This document shows positions 49,831-57,924 of a DNA stretch of 64,000 bases, piece by piece. Within the stretch, counting starts at the first letter, position 1; every line of letters begins with the position of its first letter. Both the position numbers and the translations under genes were made by a program. The notes beneath the pieces are model-generated. The model did not search any database. It saw only the letters and a program-made list of their open reading frames with translations, and was not told the origin of the DNA. Source of the DNA: Streptosporangium oxazolinicum (GTDB taxonomy: Bacteria > Actinomycetota > Actinomycetes > Streptosporangiales > Streptosporangiaceae); the NCBI RefSeq assembly GCF_039537505.1, contig NZ_BAABAQ010000004.1:518004-582003 (forward strand), read 5' to 3'.

Positions 49831-50727
49831 CTACAGGGGGTGCCACAGGCGGTCGTCGCCCGCTCGCAGCGAGTCGAGCCGGTGCCGAAGCTCCTCACGG
49901 GCGGTGCGATCACGGTGCGCGTTGCGCAGCACGGCCGTGAGAGTCTGCAGTTCGCGCATGTCGCGCAGCACCGGATAGCCCTCCCAGCCGGTCGCGTCGT
50001 AGCCGTAGGTCTCGCTGAAATTGGCCCGCTGACGTTCGGTCAGCCCGAACCTGCCGCCCTGGAGTGTCGGGATCAGATCGATCTCCCTGGGCCCCGCGCA
50101 CACCCCGTCCCAGTCGCACAGCAGGAAACCGCCGGGCGTGCGGATCAGGTTGCCCCGGTGGGCGTCCGCGTGGACGAGCCCGTACGGCAGGACGAACTCC
50201 ACCCGCTCGTAGTAGGCCTCGGCCAGCGCCTCGCAGCGGCCGATCAGCCAGTCGCGGTCGTCGCGGGCCAGCGCGACGCTCGCGTCGATCGCCCGGCGCA
50301 CCCCCCCGAACGGGTCGTGGGTCGGCAGGTCGAACGGGACGGGCGGCAGATCGTGCAGCCGTCGCAGCAGCGGCCCCAGCTGCGCCGGGTCGGGGGGCGG
50401 CCCGATGTGCTCCTCGTGGTGCCAGAACGTCGCCAGGAAGCCCTCCGCGACGACCGGCTGCTTGATCTCCAGCGGCCTGACCGAGGGGAATCCCCGCTCG
50501 GCGAGCCACCGGGTGACCTTGATCGAGGTCACCAGCCGGTCGTACCTGCCCGGTGTGGTCGCCTCCGTCAGCCGCACCACCACCTTCTCGCCCGCCAGGT
50601 GGTAGACGGCGTTGGCGAAGTCGCGCATCAGCGTCGCGCCCCCGGTGTCGAGCCCGGTCTGCCGGCCCGACTCCGCGAGCGCCACGACGGCGCGTGAGAG
50701 GAGTGAACCCTCCGCGGCGATGGTCAT
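49831..50727 (-). CDS. Aminoglycoside phosphotransferase (APH) fold protein
   Basis: This 298-residue APH/choline-kinase-fold protein has catalytic loop LVHADAHRGNLIRTP and metal loop LLCDWDGVCAGPREIDLIP. A Lys-containing N-lobe strand VVVRLTEATTPGRYDRLVTSIKV is also present. The substrate is unknown; in this setting a resistance role is unproven. ATG 50727 follows GGAGGAG and overlaps the stop of the upstream regulator by 4 nt (ATGA), so it is translationally coupled to that regulator. Confidence 0.85.
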   Translation of the reverse strand: MTIAAEGSLLSRAVVALAESGRQTGLDTGGATLMRDFANAVYHLAGEKVVVRLTEATTPGRYDRLVTSIKVTRWLAERGFPSVRPLEIKQPVVAEGFLATFWHHEEHIGPPPDPAQLGPLLRRLHDLPPVPFDLPTHDPFGGVRRAIDASVALARDDRDWLIGRCEALAEAYYERVEFVLPYGLVHADAHRGNLIRTPGGFLLCDWDGVCAGPREIDLIPTLQGGRFGLTERQRANFSETYGYDATGWEGYPVLRDMRELQTLTAVLRNAHRDRTAREELRHRLDSLRAGDDRLWHPL

Positions 50728-52160
50728 CGTCCACTCCTCCCGTCCGAGATGGCGCCCCTGGCCCGCTTCGGCAGGTCGACGGCGCAGAAACTCTCGATCT
50801 GCCCGGCCATCCGCTCCCCGCCGGGCCGCGCGGCCAGCAGCGCGCGGCTCGCGCCGAGGGTGGCGCCCAGGCTGCCGATGCGCCGCTCCGGCGGGAGGGC
50901 GAGGATCGGCGCCATGGCGTCCTCGGCGCCCGCGGTGTCGTCCTCCATCAGGTGGGCGATCGCCAGGTGGGCGCTGGCCATGGCCTCGCACCCGTAGGAG
51001 CGGTTCTCCGGCTCCCCCGACGCGTACAGGGACAGCGACTCGCGCGCCGACTCGATGGCCGGGGCGGAGGCGCCGAGCTGCAGCTGGGCGACCGCCGCGT
51101 AGTAGCGCTCCTTGGCCGGGCGGAACGCGAACTCCCCGGCGATCTCGTCGTGCAGCTCGTCCCCCCCGCCCCCGGCCACCCGGGCGTCGGCCGCCTCGCG
51201 CAGCGCCTCGAAGGCCTCCCCGCGACGCCCGAGGAGCGCGTACGAGCGGGCCCTCAGCATGTGCAGGCGGGTGGCTCCCGAGCCGGTGCGGACGTGGGTC
51301 AGGCCCTCCTCCGCGTAGCGGGCCGCGTCACCGTGACGGCGGTCCCACAGCGCCACCGACGACTGCATGCCGCGCGCCCACCCCATCAGCGCCGCGTGCC
51401 CGGCCACCTTGCCGTACGTCCAGGCGGCTCGGGCGAGGGTGTCGGCGGGGACCCGGCGGTCCATGTCCATGCTGGCGTTGGCCATCAGCCCGCACAGCGC
51501 GCCGGTGAGGAAGTACAGCTCCCCGGCCTGCCGGGGGTGGATGCGCCGCTCCAGCGCCTTGCGGGTGCGCTCCTGCAACTCGCGCATCTCCACGAAGAGC
51601 GGCAGCGGGGCCTCAAACACGTAGCGCCTGCCGACCCAGATCACCTGGGTGCGCAGCCGCTCCAGCGCCCCGGCGCCCAGCTCGCTCTCCTCGGCCCGCT
51701 CGGCGTGCGCGCCGGCCTCGTCGGCCGCCACCGTGATCACGTCGAGGACCGGCGGCGCGGGCGGCGCCGAACGCAGCTCCTCGGGCGTGTAGTCCTGGGC
51801 GAAGCCGAGCTGGACCGGGCCGGTCTGGAAAAGCCTGCACAGCAGGTCCGTGTAGTCGCGGTCGGGCCTCGCCCCCGCCTCCCACTCCCGCCAGGAGCGC
51901 TCGCTGAGCCCGCGCCGCTTGATCCCCTCCCTGTCGCACATGGCGTGGAAGTGGTCGATGGCCTCCTCCACGGTCCAGCCGTGGGCGAGCCTGCGGCACT
52001 TGAACCTGGTCTGCTGGGGGCAGCAGACGTGGATCTCGTCCACCATCTGCTGGATGACCGCGGCGGACGGCGGGCCGACCACACCGGCCAGCGTACGGTT
52101 GCGGATGATCGTCGCGCACGCCAGCGCGGCGCGGTCGCCGCCGCGTGAGACCGGGGTCAT
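50724..52160 (-). CDS. XRE-like transcriptional regulator with TPR-type C-terminal region
   Basis: This 478-residue protein has N-terminal TRFKCRRLAHGWTVEEAIDHFHAMCDREGIKRRGLSERSWREWEAGARPDRDYTDLLCRLFQTGPVQLGFA, the HTH region of a regulator class common in Streptomyces and Streptosporangium. About 300 residues of helical repeats follow (TYGKVAGHAALMGWARGMQSSVALW, RHGDAARYAEEGL). Cys pairs near the N-terminus (HVCCPQQ) are unusual. It presumably senses a ligand and controls its own operon, 31 bp after the 74-residue gene and overlapping the APH-fold gene. Confidence 0.82.
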   Translation of the reverse strand: MTPVSRGGDRAALACATIIRNRTLAGVVGPPSAAVIQQMVDEIHVCCPQQTRFKCRRLAHGWTVEEAIDHFHAMCDREGIKRRGLSERSWREWEAGARPDRDYTDLLCRLFQTGPVQLGFAQDYTPEELRSAPPAPPVLDVITVAADEAGAHAERAEESELGAGALERLRTQVIWVGRRYVFEAPLPLFVEMRELQERTRKALERRIHPRQAGELYFLTGALCGLMANASMDMDRRVPADTLARAAWTYGKVAGHAALMGWARGMQSSVALWDRRHGDAARYAEEGLTHVRTGSGATRLHMLRARSYALLGRRGEAFEALREAADARVAGGGGDELHDEIAGEFAFRPAKERYYAAVAQLQLGASAPAIESARESLSLYASGEPENRSYGCEAMASAHLAIAHLMEDDTAGAEDAMAPILALPPERRIGSLGATLGASRALLAARPGGERMAGQIESFCAVDLPKRARGAISDGRSGR

Positions 52161-52191
52161 CGGCGCTCCGGGGGGTGTCCTGGCGCCTCTG

Positions 52192-52416
52192 TCACGAGCC
52201 GCTGCCCTGGAAGGGCACGACCGTGCCGCCGTTGCGGAGCTGCGCCTGGAAGAGCTGCCCGCACAGGCTGCTCGGGGTCTCGGCGAACCACACCGCCGGC
52301 GGGCTGCCCGCCGACACCGCGGCCCAGCGCCCCTTGCTGAACACGATCCGGTAATCGGGAAACGCGGTTCGCAGCAGTTCGAGGGCCCGTTGCCGCTCGG
52401 CGAGCTCAGAGATCAC
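52192..52416 (-). CDS. Small conserved-type protein (74 aa) heading the regulator operon
   Basis: MISELAERQRALELLRTAF...YRIVFSKGRWAAVSAG...AVWFAETPSSLCGQL is a compact soluble alpha/beta protein without membrane segment or known motif. GTG 52416 has GGAGGAACC directly upstream, a strong ribosome binding site. It is the first gene of the operon with the XRE-like regulator (31-bp gap) and the APH-fold protein. Function unknown. Confidence 0.72.
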   Translation of the reverse strand: MISELAERQRALELLRTAFPDYRIVFSKGRWAAVSAGSPPAVWFAETPSSLCGQLFQAQLRNGGTVVPFQGSGS

Positions 52417-52468
52417 GGTTCCTCCGTCATCGCGAGTTCCGTCTTCGTTCCCAGAATGTTCGCTTGAC

Positions 52469-52525
52469 GAACGCCATGCCAGTGAGAATCGGAGGTTTCC
52501 TACATGCGGGCCGCTCTCATGTAGG
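52469..52525. promoter_or_regulatory. Two dyads between rodA and the regulator operon
   Basis: GTTCG-CTTGA-CGAAC (52469-52483) lies about 53 nt upstream of GTG 52416 and may be an operator for the XRE-like regulator. CCTACATG-N11-CATGTAGG (52499-52525) lies 36 nt past the rodA stop and may be its terminator. Confidence 0.4.
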
Positions 52526-52560
52526 TGCTGAAAAAAGCGGCAAAACAGGCACCAAACCAG

Positions 52561-53724
52561 TTACTGGAACGGCTGCCGACGCATGTGGATCGCCTGGAGC
52601 AGACCAAAAGCGATCATATTGGCGAAGGTGGCGGTACCGCCATAGGAGACGAACGGCAGGGGAAGACCGGTGATCGGCATGATCCCGATCGTCATCCCGA
52701 TGTTGACGAACGACTGGAAGGCCAGCCAGCACACGATCGAACCGGCCATCAGCGCGCCGAACCTGTCGTCGCACTCGCGCGCGATCCGCGCCCCCCGCAC
52801 CAGGATCACCCCGAGCAGCGCCACCACGGTGACCGCGCCGAGGAAACCGAACTCCTCCCCCGCCACCGTGAAGATGAAGTCGGTGTGCTGCTCGGGCACG
52901 AAACGGCCGGTGGTCTGGCCACCCCCGAACAGCCCCTTGCCGAACACCTCCCCCGACCCGATCGCGATCAGCGACTGGGTGCTGTTGTAGCCGACGCCGC
53001 GCGGATCGCTGGCCGGGTTGAGGAACGCGGTGAACCGGGCGATCTGGTACGGCTCCAGCACGTTGAGGAACCACGCGGCCACCCCCGCGCCGATCACGCT
53101 GAGGGTGAGCCCGGCGATCCAGCGCTTGCGGACCCCCGCCACGACGATCGTGCCGGCCGTGATCACCCCGATGACCATCGTGGTGCCCAGGTCGGGCTGG
53201 AGCATCACCAGCCCCATGGTGAAGGCGGACACCACCAGCGCGATCACGACGTCGAAACCGCGCGGCCGGTCGGTGCCCCGGGTGGGGTGGGCCATCAGCA
53301 TGGCGAGCATCAGCACCAGGCCGAGCTTGGCGAACTCCGACGGCTGGAACGCGAACCCGCCGCCCAGCATGATCCACGAGTGGGCGCCGTTCACGGTGCT
53401 GCCGAGCGGCGTGATCACCAGGATCAGCCCGACCAGCGTCGCGCCGTAGATCAGCGGCGCGAACATCCGCAGCGACCGGTGGTCCACCATCGCGGCCGTA
53501 CCGGCGAGCACGGCCCCGATGACGAGGTTGAGGATGTGCTTCTTGACCAGCCCGGTGGAACCGGCCGCCCACGTCCTGGTCGACGACCAGACCAGCATCG
53601 TGCCGATCACCGCCAGCGCGGCGACGGCGACCAGCATCACCCCGTCCATCCGGTTCACCGTGGAGGCCGCCGCCACCGTCCGCCCGGCCAGGGACGTCCT
53701 CGGTGGCGCGGCAGCCCGGTTCAC
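52561..53724 (-). CDS. rodA: SEDS peptidoglycan polymerase RodA/FtsW family
   Basis: This 387-residue SEDS protein has ten or so TM helices: AVIGTMLVWSSTRTW, MLGGGFAFQPSEFAKLGLVLMLA, LVMLQPDLGTTMV, GYNSTQSLIAIGSGEVFGKGLFGGGQT, FVPEQHTDFIFTVAGEEFGFLG, and ITGLPLPFVSYGGTATFANMIAFGLL, all diagnostic. It polymerises glycan strands from lipid II together with PBP2 (mrdA). The GTG at 53724 overlaps the stop of a 45-codon ORF (GTGA). In sporulating actinomycetes the mre cluster serves spore-wall synthesis. Confidence 0.95.
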   Translation of the reverse strand: MNRAAAPPRTSLAGRTVAAASTVNRMDGVMLVAVAALAVIGTMLVWSSTRTWAAGSTGLVKKHILNLVIGAVLAGTAAMVDHRSLRMFAPLIYGATLVGLILVITPLGSTVNGAHSWIMLGGGFAFQPSEFAKLGLVLMLAMLMAHPTRGTDRPRGFDVVIALVVSAFTMGLVMLQPDLGTTMVIGVITAGTIVVAGVRKRWIAGLTLSVIGAGVAAWFLNVLEPYQIARFTAFLNPASDPRGVGYNSTQSLIAIGSGEVFGKGLFGGGQTTGRFVPEQHTDFIFTVAGEEFGFLGAVTVVALLGVILVRGARIARECDDRFGALMAGSIVCWLAFQSFVNIGMTIGIMPITGLPLPFVSYGGTATFANMIAFGLLQAIHMRRQPFQ

Positions 53725-53858
53725 GCCGCCTCCCCTGCGGACGTCACCGTCGGCACCGTCGCGGCGGTCACCGCCGATGCCGCCATGAGCCCCACCGCGA
53801 ACGCCGTACCGGACACCGTCACCGGCACCGGCGTCGCGAGCGTCGTCGCGGGTGTCAT
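53721..53858 (-). CDS. 45-codon ORF coupled between mrdA and rodA
   Basis: ATG 53858 overlaps the mrdA stop by 4 nt (ATGA) and its TGA (53723-53721) overlaps the rodA GTG by 4 nt (GTGA). The product (45 residues, MTPATTLATPVPVTVSGTA...) is Ala/Thr/Val-rich with a moderately hydrophobic centre (SGTAFAVGLMAASAVTAATV) that could be a short membrane segment. No homologue is known to me. It may be a real small protein of the elongation machinery, or a translated linker that carries ribosomes from mrdA into rodA. Confidence 0.55.
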   Translation of the reverse strand: MTPATTLATPVPVTVSGTAFAVGLMAASAVTAATVPTVTSAGEAA

Positions 53859-55918
53859 CGCGACACCGTCCCGTCCTTGGCGATCACCGGGAGCGCCCTC
53901 GCCGGGCGCCCGTCCGGCAGGGCCGAGGCGGACGGCTTCCCGTCCGACTTGAACCCGTAGATGCCCTCGTAGATCTTCCGTACCGCCGGGGCCGCGGTCT
54001 GACCGCCCATCCCGCCCTGGGACACCATGGCGACGATCACGAACCGCGGCTTGTCCGTCGGAGCGAACGACGCGAACCACGACGTGTCGGTCTTGCCGTA
54101 GACCTCGGCGGTGCCGGTCTTCCCGCCGATCTTGACCTTGTCCATGGGGAACCCCGAGAAGGCCCCGGCCGCGGTGCCGTCGGAGGCGACCTCGCTCAGC
54201 GCCCCCTTGATGTAGGCCCGCTCCTCCCGCGAGATCGGCAGCCTGCCCACCACCGGCACCTTGATCTTCTTGACCTTGGTGCCGTCGGGACGCACCAGTG
54301 CCCAGCCCACCCTGGGACTGCGCAGTTTGCCGTCCCCGACCAGCGCCGCGTAGGCCGCCGCCAGCTGCAGCGGCGTCACCAGCACGTCGCCCTGCCCGAT
54401 GGAGAAGTTGGCGGCGTCACCCGGCCGCCACTGGAACCCCTCCAGGCAGTTCTCGTACGCCAGCCGCTTGAGGAAGGCGGCCCTGCTGGGACTGCTCTTG
54501 GCCACCTCCGGATAGCCGGTCTTGGCCCGCTTGCAGTTGTCCTCCTTGGTCACCGCCCACAGCGCCTTCTTCCACGCCCGGTCGGGGATCCTGCCCGGTG
54601 ACTCGCCCGGCAGGTCGATGCCCGTGGGACGGCCGAACCCGTAGGCGCGCGCCATGTTCGCCATCGGCTCTTTCGTCCTCCCCTTGGGATTGAGCCCGCC
54701 GTCGCGCAGCCACTGCTCGTACGCCGCCCGGTAGAAGATCGTGTCGCAGGACTTCACCAGCGCCGTGTGCAGGTCGAGGACACCCAGCCCGATGCCGCGG
54801 AAGTTGTTGAACGGCCGGTCGCCCACCATGAAGGACCCCGGGCAGTCGTACTTGCCGTGCAGCGGGTAGCCGTCCCTGAGCATCGCCGCCACCGACGACA
54901 CCTTGAACGTCGAACCGGGCGCGAACTCACCCTTGATCGCCCGCGACACCAGCGGCTTACCCGTCTTGCCGGACAGCAGCCGCTGGTACTCCGCCTCGGA
55001 GATGCCCCCGCTCCAGACCGCCGGATCGTACGTCGGCGCGCTGGCCAGCGCGATCACCCTGCTGGTCCTCACGTCCAGCACCACCGCCGCCGCCCCGTCG
55101 GCCTTGGGCGCGCCCTTCATCGCCTCGGCCAGCGCCTTCTCCGCCAGGGTCTGCACCCTGGCGTCGATGCTGGTGATGAGCGTGTCACCCGGGATCGGCG
55201 ACACGTGCCGCTCCACCCCGATGACCTTGCCGAGCCGGTCGACCTGCACCCGCCGCATCCCGGGCGTCCCCCGCAGCGGCACGTCGTAGACCGCCTCCAG
55301 GCCGTCCCTGCCCACCAGGTCGACCCCGGAGAACGCCGCCCTGAGCCCGTCGCGCCTGTCCAGCTCCTCCTGCGTGATCGGCTGCAGGTAGCCGAGCGCC
55401 TGCGCGCCCGCGCTCTTGCGCGGATACTCCCGCACGGCCTGCACCTCGGCCGTGACCCCGGGAAACTCCTCCTGCCGCTCCAGGATCTGCAGGGCCTCAC
55501 GCGTGGTGACGTCGACGTCGATGGGAATCGGCTGGTACGGGGACCCCGGCCAGCAGGGGCGGGCGACCCCCGGCCCGCACGCCCTGATCCGCTCCCGCAG
55601 CTCGGTGGGACGGCGGCCGAGCACGGTGGCGAGCCTCTGGAGCACCTCCTGGCCGTTGCCCGCCATCCGGTTCAGGCGCGTACGGTCGACCGAGACCACC
55701 AGCGTGGTCCGGTTGCGCACCAGCGGACGGCCCGTCGCGTCGAGGATCTGCCCGCGCACCGCGGGGACGACGACGTCACGCGTACGCGTCTCGGTCGCGG
55801 CCTCCACGTACTCCCTGCCGCGCACCACCTGCACCTGCCAGAGCCGCACCGCGAGCAACGCCAGCATCGACACCACCAGCACCTGCACCATGACCAGACG
55901 CCCCCGCATCAGGCCCAT
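53855..55918 (-). CDS. mrdA: Penicillin-binding protein 2
   Basis: This 687-residue class B PBP has an N-terminal TM (RGRLVMVQVLVVSMLALLAVRLW), a dimerisation/pedestal domain (VVPAVRGQILDATGRPLVRNRT), and a transpeptidase with SxxK APGSTFKVSS, a KSCDTIF element at the SxN position (family SxN or SxD) and KTG GGKTGTAEVYGK. It crosslinks the glycan made by RodA. ATG 55918 follows GGGGAGG with 7-nt spacing. It lies between mreD and rodA in the same operon; its stop overlaps the 45-codon ORF. Confidence 0.95.
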   Translation of the reverse strand: MGLMRGRLVMVQVLVVSMLALLAVRLWQVQVVRGREYVEAATETRTRDVVVPAVRGQILDATGRPLVRNRTTLVVSVDRTRLNRMAGNGQEVLQRLATVLGRRPTELRERIRACGPGVARPCWPGSPYQPIPIDVDVTTREALQILERQEEFPGVTAEVQAVREYPRKSAGAQALGYLQPITQEELDRRDGLRAAFSGVDLVGRDGLEAVYDVPLRGTPGMRRVQVDRLGKVIGVERHVSPIPGDTLITSIDARVQTLAEKALAEAMKGAPKADGAAAVVLDVRTSRVIALASAPTYDPAVWSGGISEAEYQRLLSGKTGKPLVSRAIKGEFAPGSTFKVSSVAAMLRDGYPLHGKYDCPGSFMVGDRPFNNFRGIGLGVLDLHTALVKSCDTIFYRAAYEQWLRDGGLNPKGRTKEPMANMARAYGFGRPTGIDLPGESPGRIPDRAWKKALWAVTKEDNCKRAKTGYPEVAKSSPSRAAFLKRLAYENCLEGFQWRPGDAANFSIGQGDVLVTPLQLAAAYAALVGDGKLRSPRVGWALVRPDGTKVKKIKVPVVGRLPISREERAYIKGALSEVASDGTAAGAFSGFPMDKVKIGGKTGTAEVYGKTDTSWFASFAPTDKPRFVIVAMVSQGGMGGQTAAPAVRKIYEGIYGFKSDGKPSASALPDGRPARALPVIAKDGTVSR

Positions 55919-55997
55919 GTCCGCACCTCCCCGCACACCCCGCAGAAACCCCCTGCCCACGCCCCGCTCCCCTCGCGGCGAGGCCGCGCATGTGGCC

Positions 55998-56525
55998 TCA
56001 TCCGCGACTCCGCAGGGCGGACCTGGGCACCTGGATGAGGCGCGGCTCCGGCCCCCGCACGATCCTTCGCACCATCCACACCACGGGGGGCGCGGCGAGC
56101 AGGTTGTAGACCATCGACTGCGGCAGCACCGTCGTGAGCATGGACACAGCGGTCCGCGGATCCCCCACCAGGGCACCGGTCACCAGGGCGACCACGGGAC
56201 CGATGACCGCGCAGACCAGCGCCACGAGCGGCCCCGCGCCCGGCTGGCTCTCCACCGCCCGTCCCGCCATGAAACCGATGAGGCAGAACACGAGCGCGTT
56301 GTGCCCGAACAGGTGCGCCGCCGGCGGCAGCAGGTCGCTGACAAGACCGGCGGCGAAGCCCATGACAGCCCCCGCGGCGGCCCCGCGCGCCAGCGCGTAC
56401 CCCACCACGGCGAGCAGCACCAGATCCGGCGCGGCCTGCCCCGGCAGCGGCAGCCTGTTGACGACGGTCACCTGGACGATCATGATCCCCAGGAGCAGCA
56501 CCACGAAGATCGCGTTGCGGCCCAT
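55998..56525 (-). CDS. mreD: Rod shape-determining protein MreD
   Basis: This 175-residue polytopic protein (about five TM) contains GRNAIFVVLLLGIMIVQVTVVNRLPLPGQAAPDLVLLAVVGYALARG and AGLVSDLLPPAAHLFGHNALVFCLIGFMAGR, typical MreD. It is a membrane partner of MreC in the elongasome. ATG 56525 starts 4 nt after the mreC stop. A longer open frame upstream reads the mreC tail repeats out of frame and is not coding. Confidence 0.93.
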   Translation of the reverse strand: MGRNAIFVVLLLGIMIVQVTVVNRLPLPGQAAPDLVLLAVVGYALARGAAAGAVMGFAAGLVSDLLPPAAHLFGHNALVFCLIGFMAGRAVESQPGAGPLVALVCAVIGPVVALVTGALVGDPRTAVSMLTTVLPQSMVYNLLAAPPVVWMVRRIVRGPEPRLIQVPRSALRSRG

Positions 56526-56529
56526 CCCG

Positions 56530-57924
56530 TCAGGCCCCTTCTCGCCGGCCGCGAGGAGCCTCCGCCTCACGCGAGCCGCGCTCGGAGTCGGCCCCGGAGT
56601 CGGCGCCAGGCCCGGATCTGGGCCTGGATCTGGACTCGGCAGTGGGCTCGGAACCGGCGCCAGGTCTGGACCTGGGCCTGGATCTGGACTCGCCATTGGG
56701 CTCGGAGCCGGAGTCAGCCCCGGACCTGGACCTGGGCTCGGCGTCGGGCTCGAAGTCGGTGTCAGCCCTGGCTCCGGACCTGGATCTGGGCCTGGTGTTG
56801 GGCTCGGACCCCGAGTCTGCGTCAGACCCGGACCTCGACCTCGACCGGGACCTGGAGCCGGGCCCGGAGCCGGAGTCAGCCCTGGACCTGGAGTCAGCCC
56901 TGGACCTGGGCCTGGCGTTGGGCTCGGCGTTGAACTCGGAGTCGGAGTCGGCACCGGACCGGGAACCGGGCTCGGCGTCGGGCTCGGACTCCGCGTCCGC
57001 CTCGGACTCGGATACGCGTGGCGTGGACCGCCCCGGCGTCGAAACCTTCGTCTTGCGCGGCCCCGGAGGGAGCACCGCGTCCCGCGGATCGCGGCGCGGC
57101 GCCTGCACCACGACCCCGACCACGTCCAGCGCGGTGAGATCGGCGGACGGCCGCGCGTACGCGATCCGGGTCAGCTCACCCGGCGTGGCCTCCACCCGCT
57201 CCACCACCCCGATCGGCACCCCCGCCACGTACGGCGCGCCGCCCTGGGAACCGAAGCTCACGATGCGGTGGCCGGGGGTGATCGGCGCGGTCGAGTCGAG
57301 CAGCCGGAAGCGGACCAGGCGGCCATTCTCCCCCACGCCGTGCACCACGCCGATCTCGTTACTGCCCTCCAGCCTGGCCCCGGCCGCCGAGGCGGGATCA
57401 CTGAGCAGGACCACCGTCGACGTGGACGGGCCCACCTGGACCACCCTGCCGACCAGGCCGTCGGCGTTCAGCACGGTCATCTCCGGGCGCACCCCGTCGG
57501 CGCGCCCCACGTCGAGCTCGACGGCCTCCTCGAACCCGGGAGCGCCACGCCGGGCGATCACCTGGGCAGTCAGGATCCTGTATCCGCCGACCCCCGCCAC
57601 ACCGAGCAGCCTGCGAAGCTCCCTGGACCGCCCACGGTCGAGGCTCTGCGCCGCCAGGTCGTGCCTGAGCCGCTGGTTCTCCGCGCGCAGCTTCTCGAGA
57701 CGGCCGCGCACCGAGGGAGCCTCGGCCATCGTCTCGAAGAACTCGCCGACCGGTCGCACGAACCCCGCCCCGGCGCTCTCCGCGGCACCGAACAGCGTCG
57801 TACCGGCCGTCCTGAGCGGACCGAACGGCGATTCCGTGACCGAGCGGTGGTCGATGGTCACGAGCACGAGCGCGGCGGCCAGCAGCAGCCCCAGGTTGAC
57901 CCGTGCCCTGCGGGTGTCCTTCAT
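56530..57924 (-). CDS. mreC: Cell shape protein MreC with long repetitive C-terminal tail
   Basis: This 464-residue protein has an N-terminal TM (NLGLLLAAALVLVTI) and a coiled coil (APSVRGRLEKLRAENQRLRHDLAAQSLDRGRSRELRRLLG). A beta-barrel pair follows (VIARRGAPGFEEAVELDVGRADGVRPEMTVLNADGLVGRVVQVG...). After about residue 300 comes a ~165-residue Ser/Arg/Asp/Glu/Pro tail of degenerate units such as SRSGADSGSEPN, absent from typical MreC (about 280-350 residues). MreC scaffolds PBP2/RodA on the outer face, so this tail would be extracytoplasmic. ATG 57924 shares 1 nt with the mreB stop. Confidence 0.93.
   Translation of the reverse strand: MKDTRRARVNLGLLLAAALVLVTIDHRSVTESPFGPLRTAGTTLFGAAESAGAGFVRPVGEFFETMAEAPSVRGRLEKLRAENQRLRHDLAAQSLDRGRSRELRRLLGVAGVGGYRILTAQVIARRGAPGFEEAVELDVGRADGVRPEMTVLNADGLVGRVVQVGPSTSTVVLLSDPASAAGARLEGSNEIGVVHGVGENGRLVRFRLLDSTAPITPGHRIVSFGSQGGAPYVAGVPIGVVERVEATPGELTRIAYARPSADLTALDVVGVVVQAPRRDPRDAVLPPGPRKTKVSTPGRSTPRVSESEADAESEPDAEPGSRSGADSDSEFNAEPNARPRSRADSRSRADSGSGPGSRSRSRSRSGSDADSGSEPNTRPRSRSGARADTDFEPDAEPRSRSGADSGSEPNGESRSRPRSRPGAGSEPTAESRSRPRSGPGADSGADSERGSREAEAPRGRREGA

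Noticed and set aside
53703..54080. Plus-strand and longer minus-strand frames around the mrdA-rodA junction
   Set aside because: They overlap mrdA in wrong frames; only the 45-codon frame with 4-nt overlaps at both ends is defensible.
55998..56954. Extended MreD with a Pro/Gly-rich N-terminal domain
   Set aside because: The extension is the mreC tail read in another frame; MreD similarity starts at MGRNAIF (56525).
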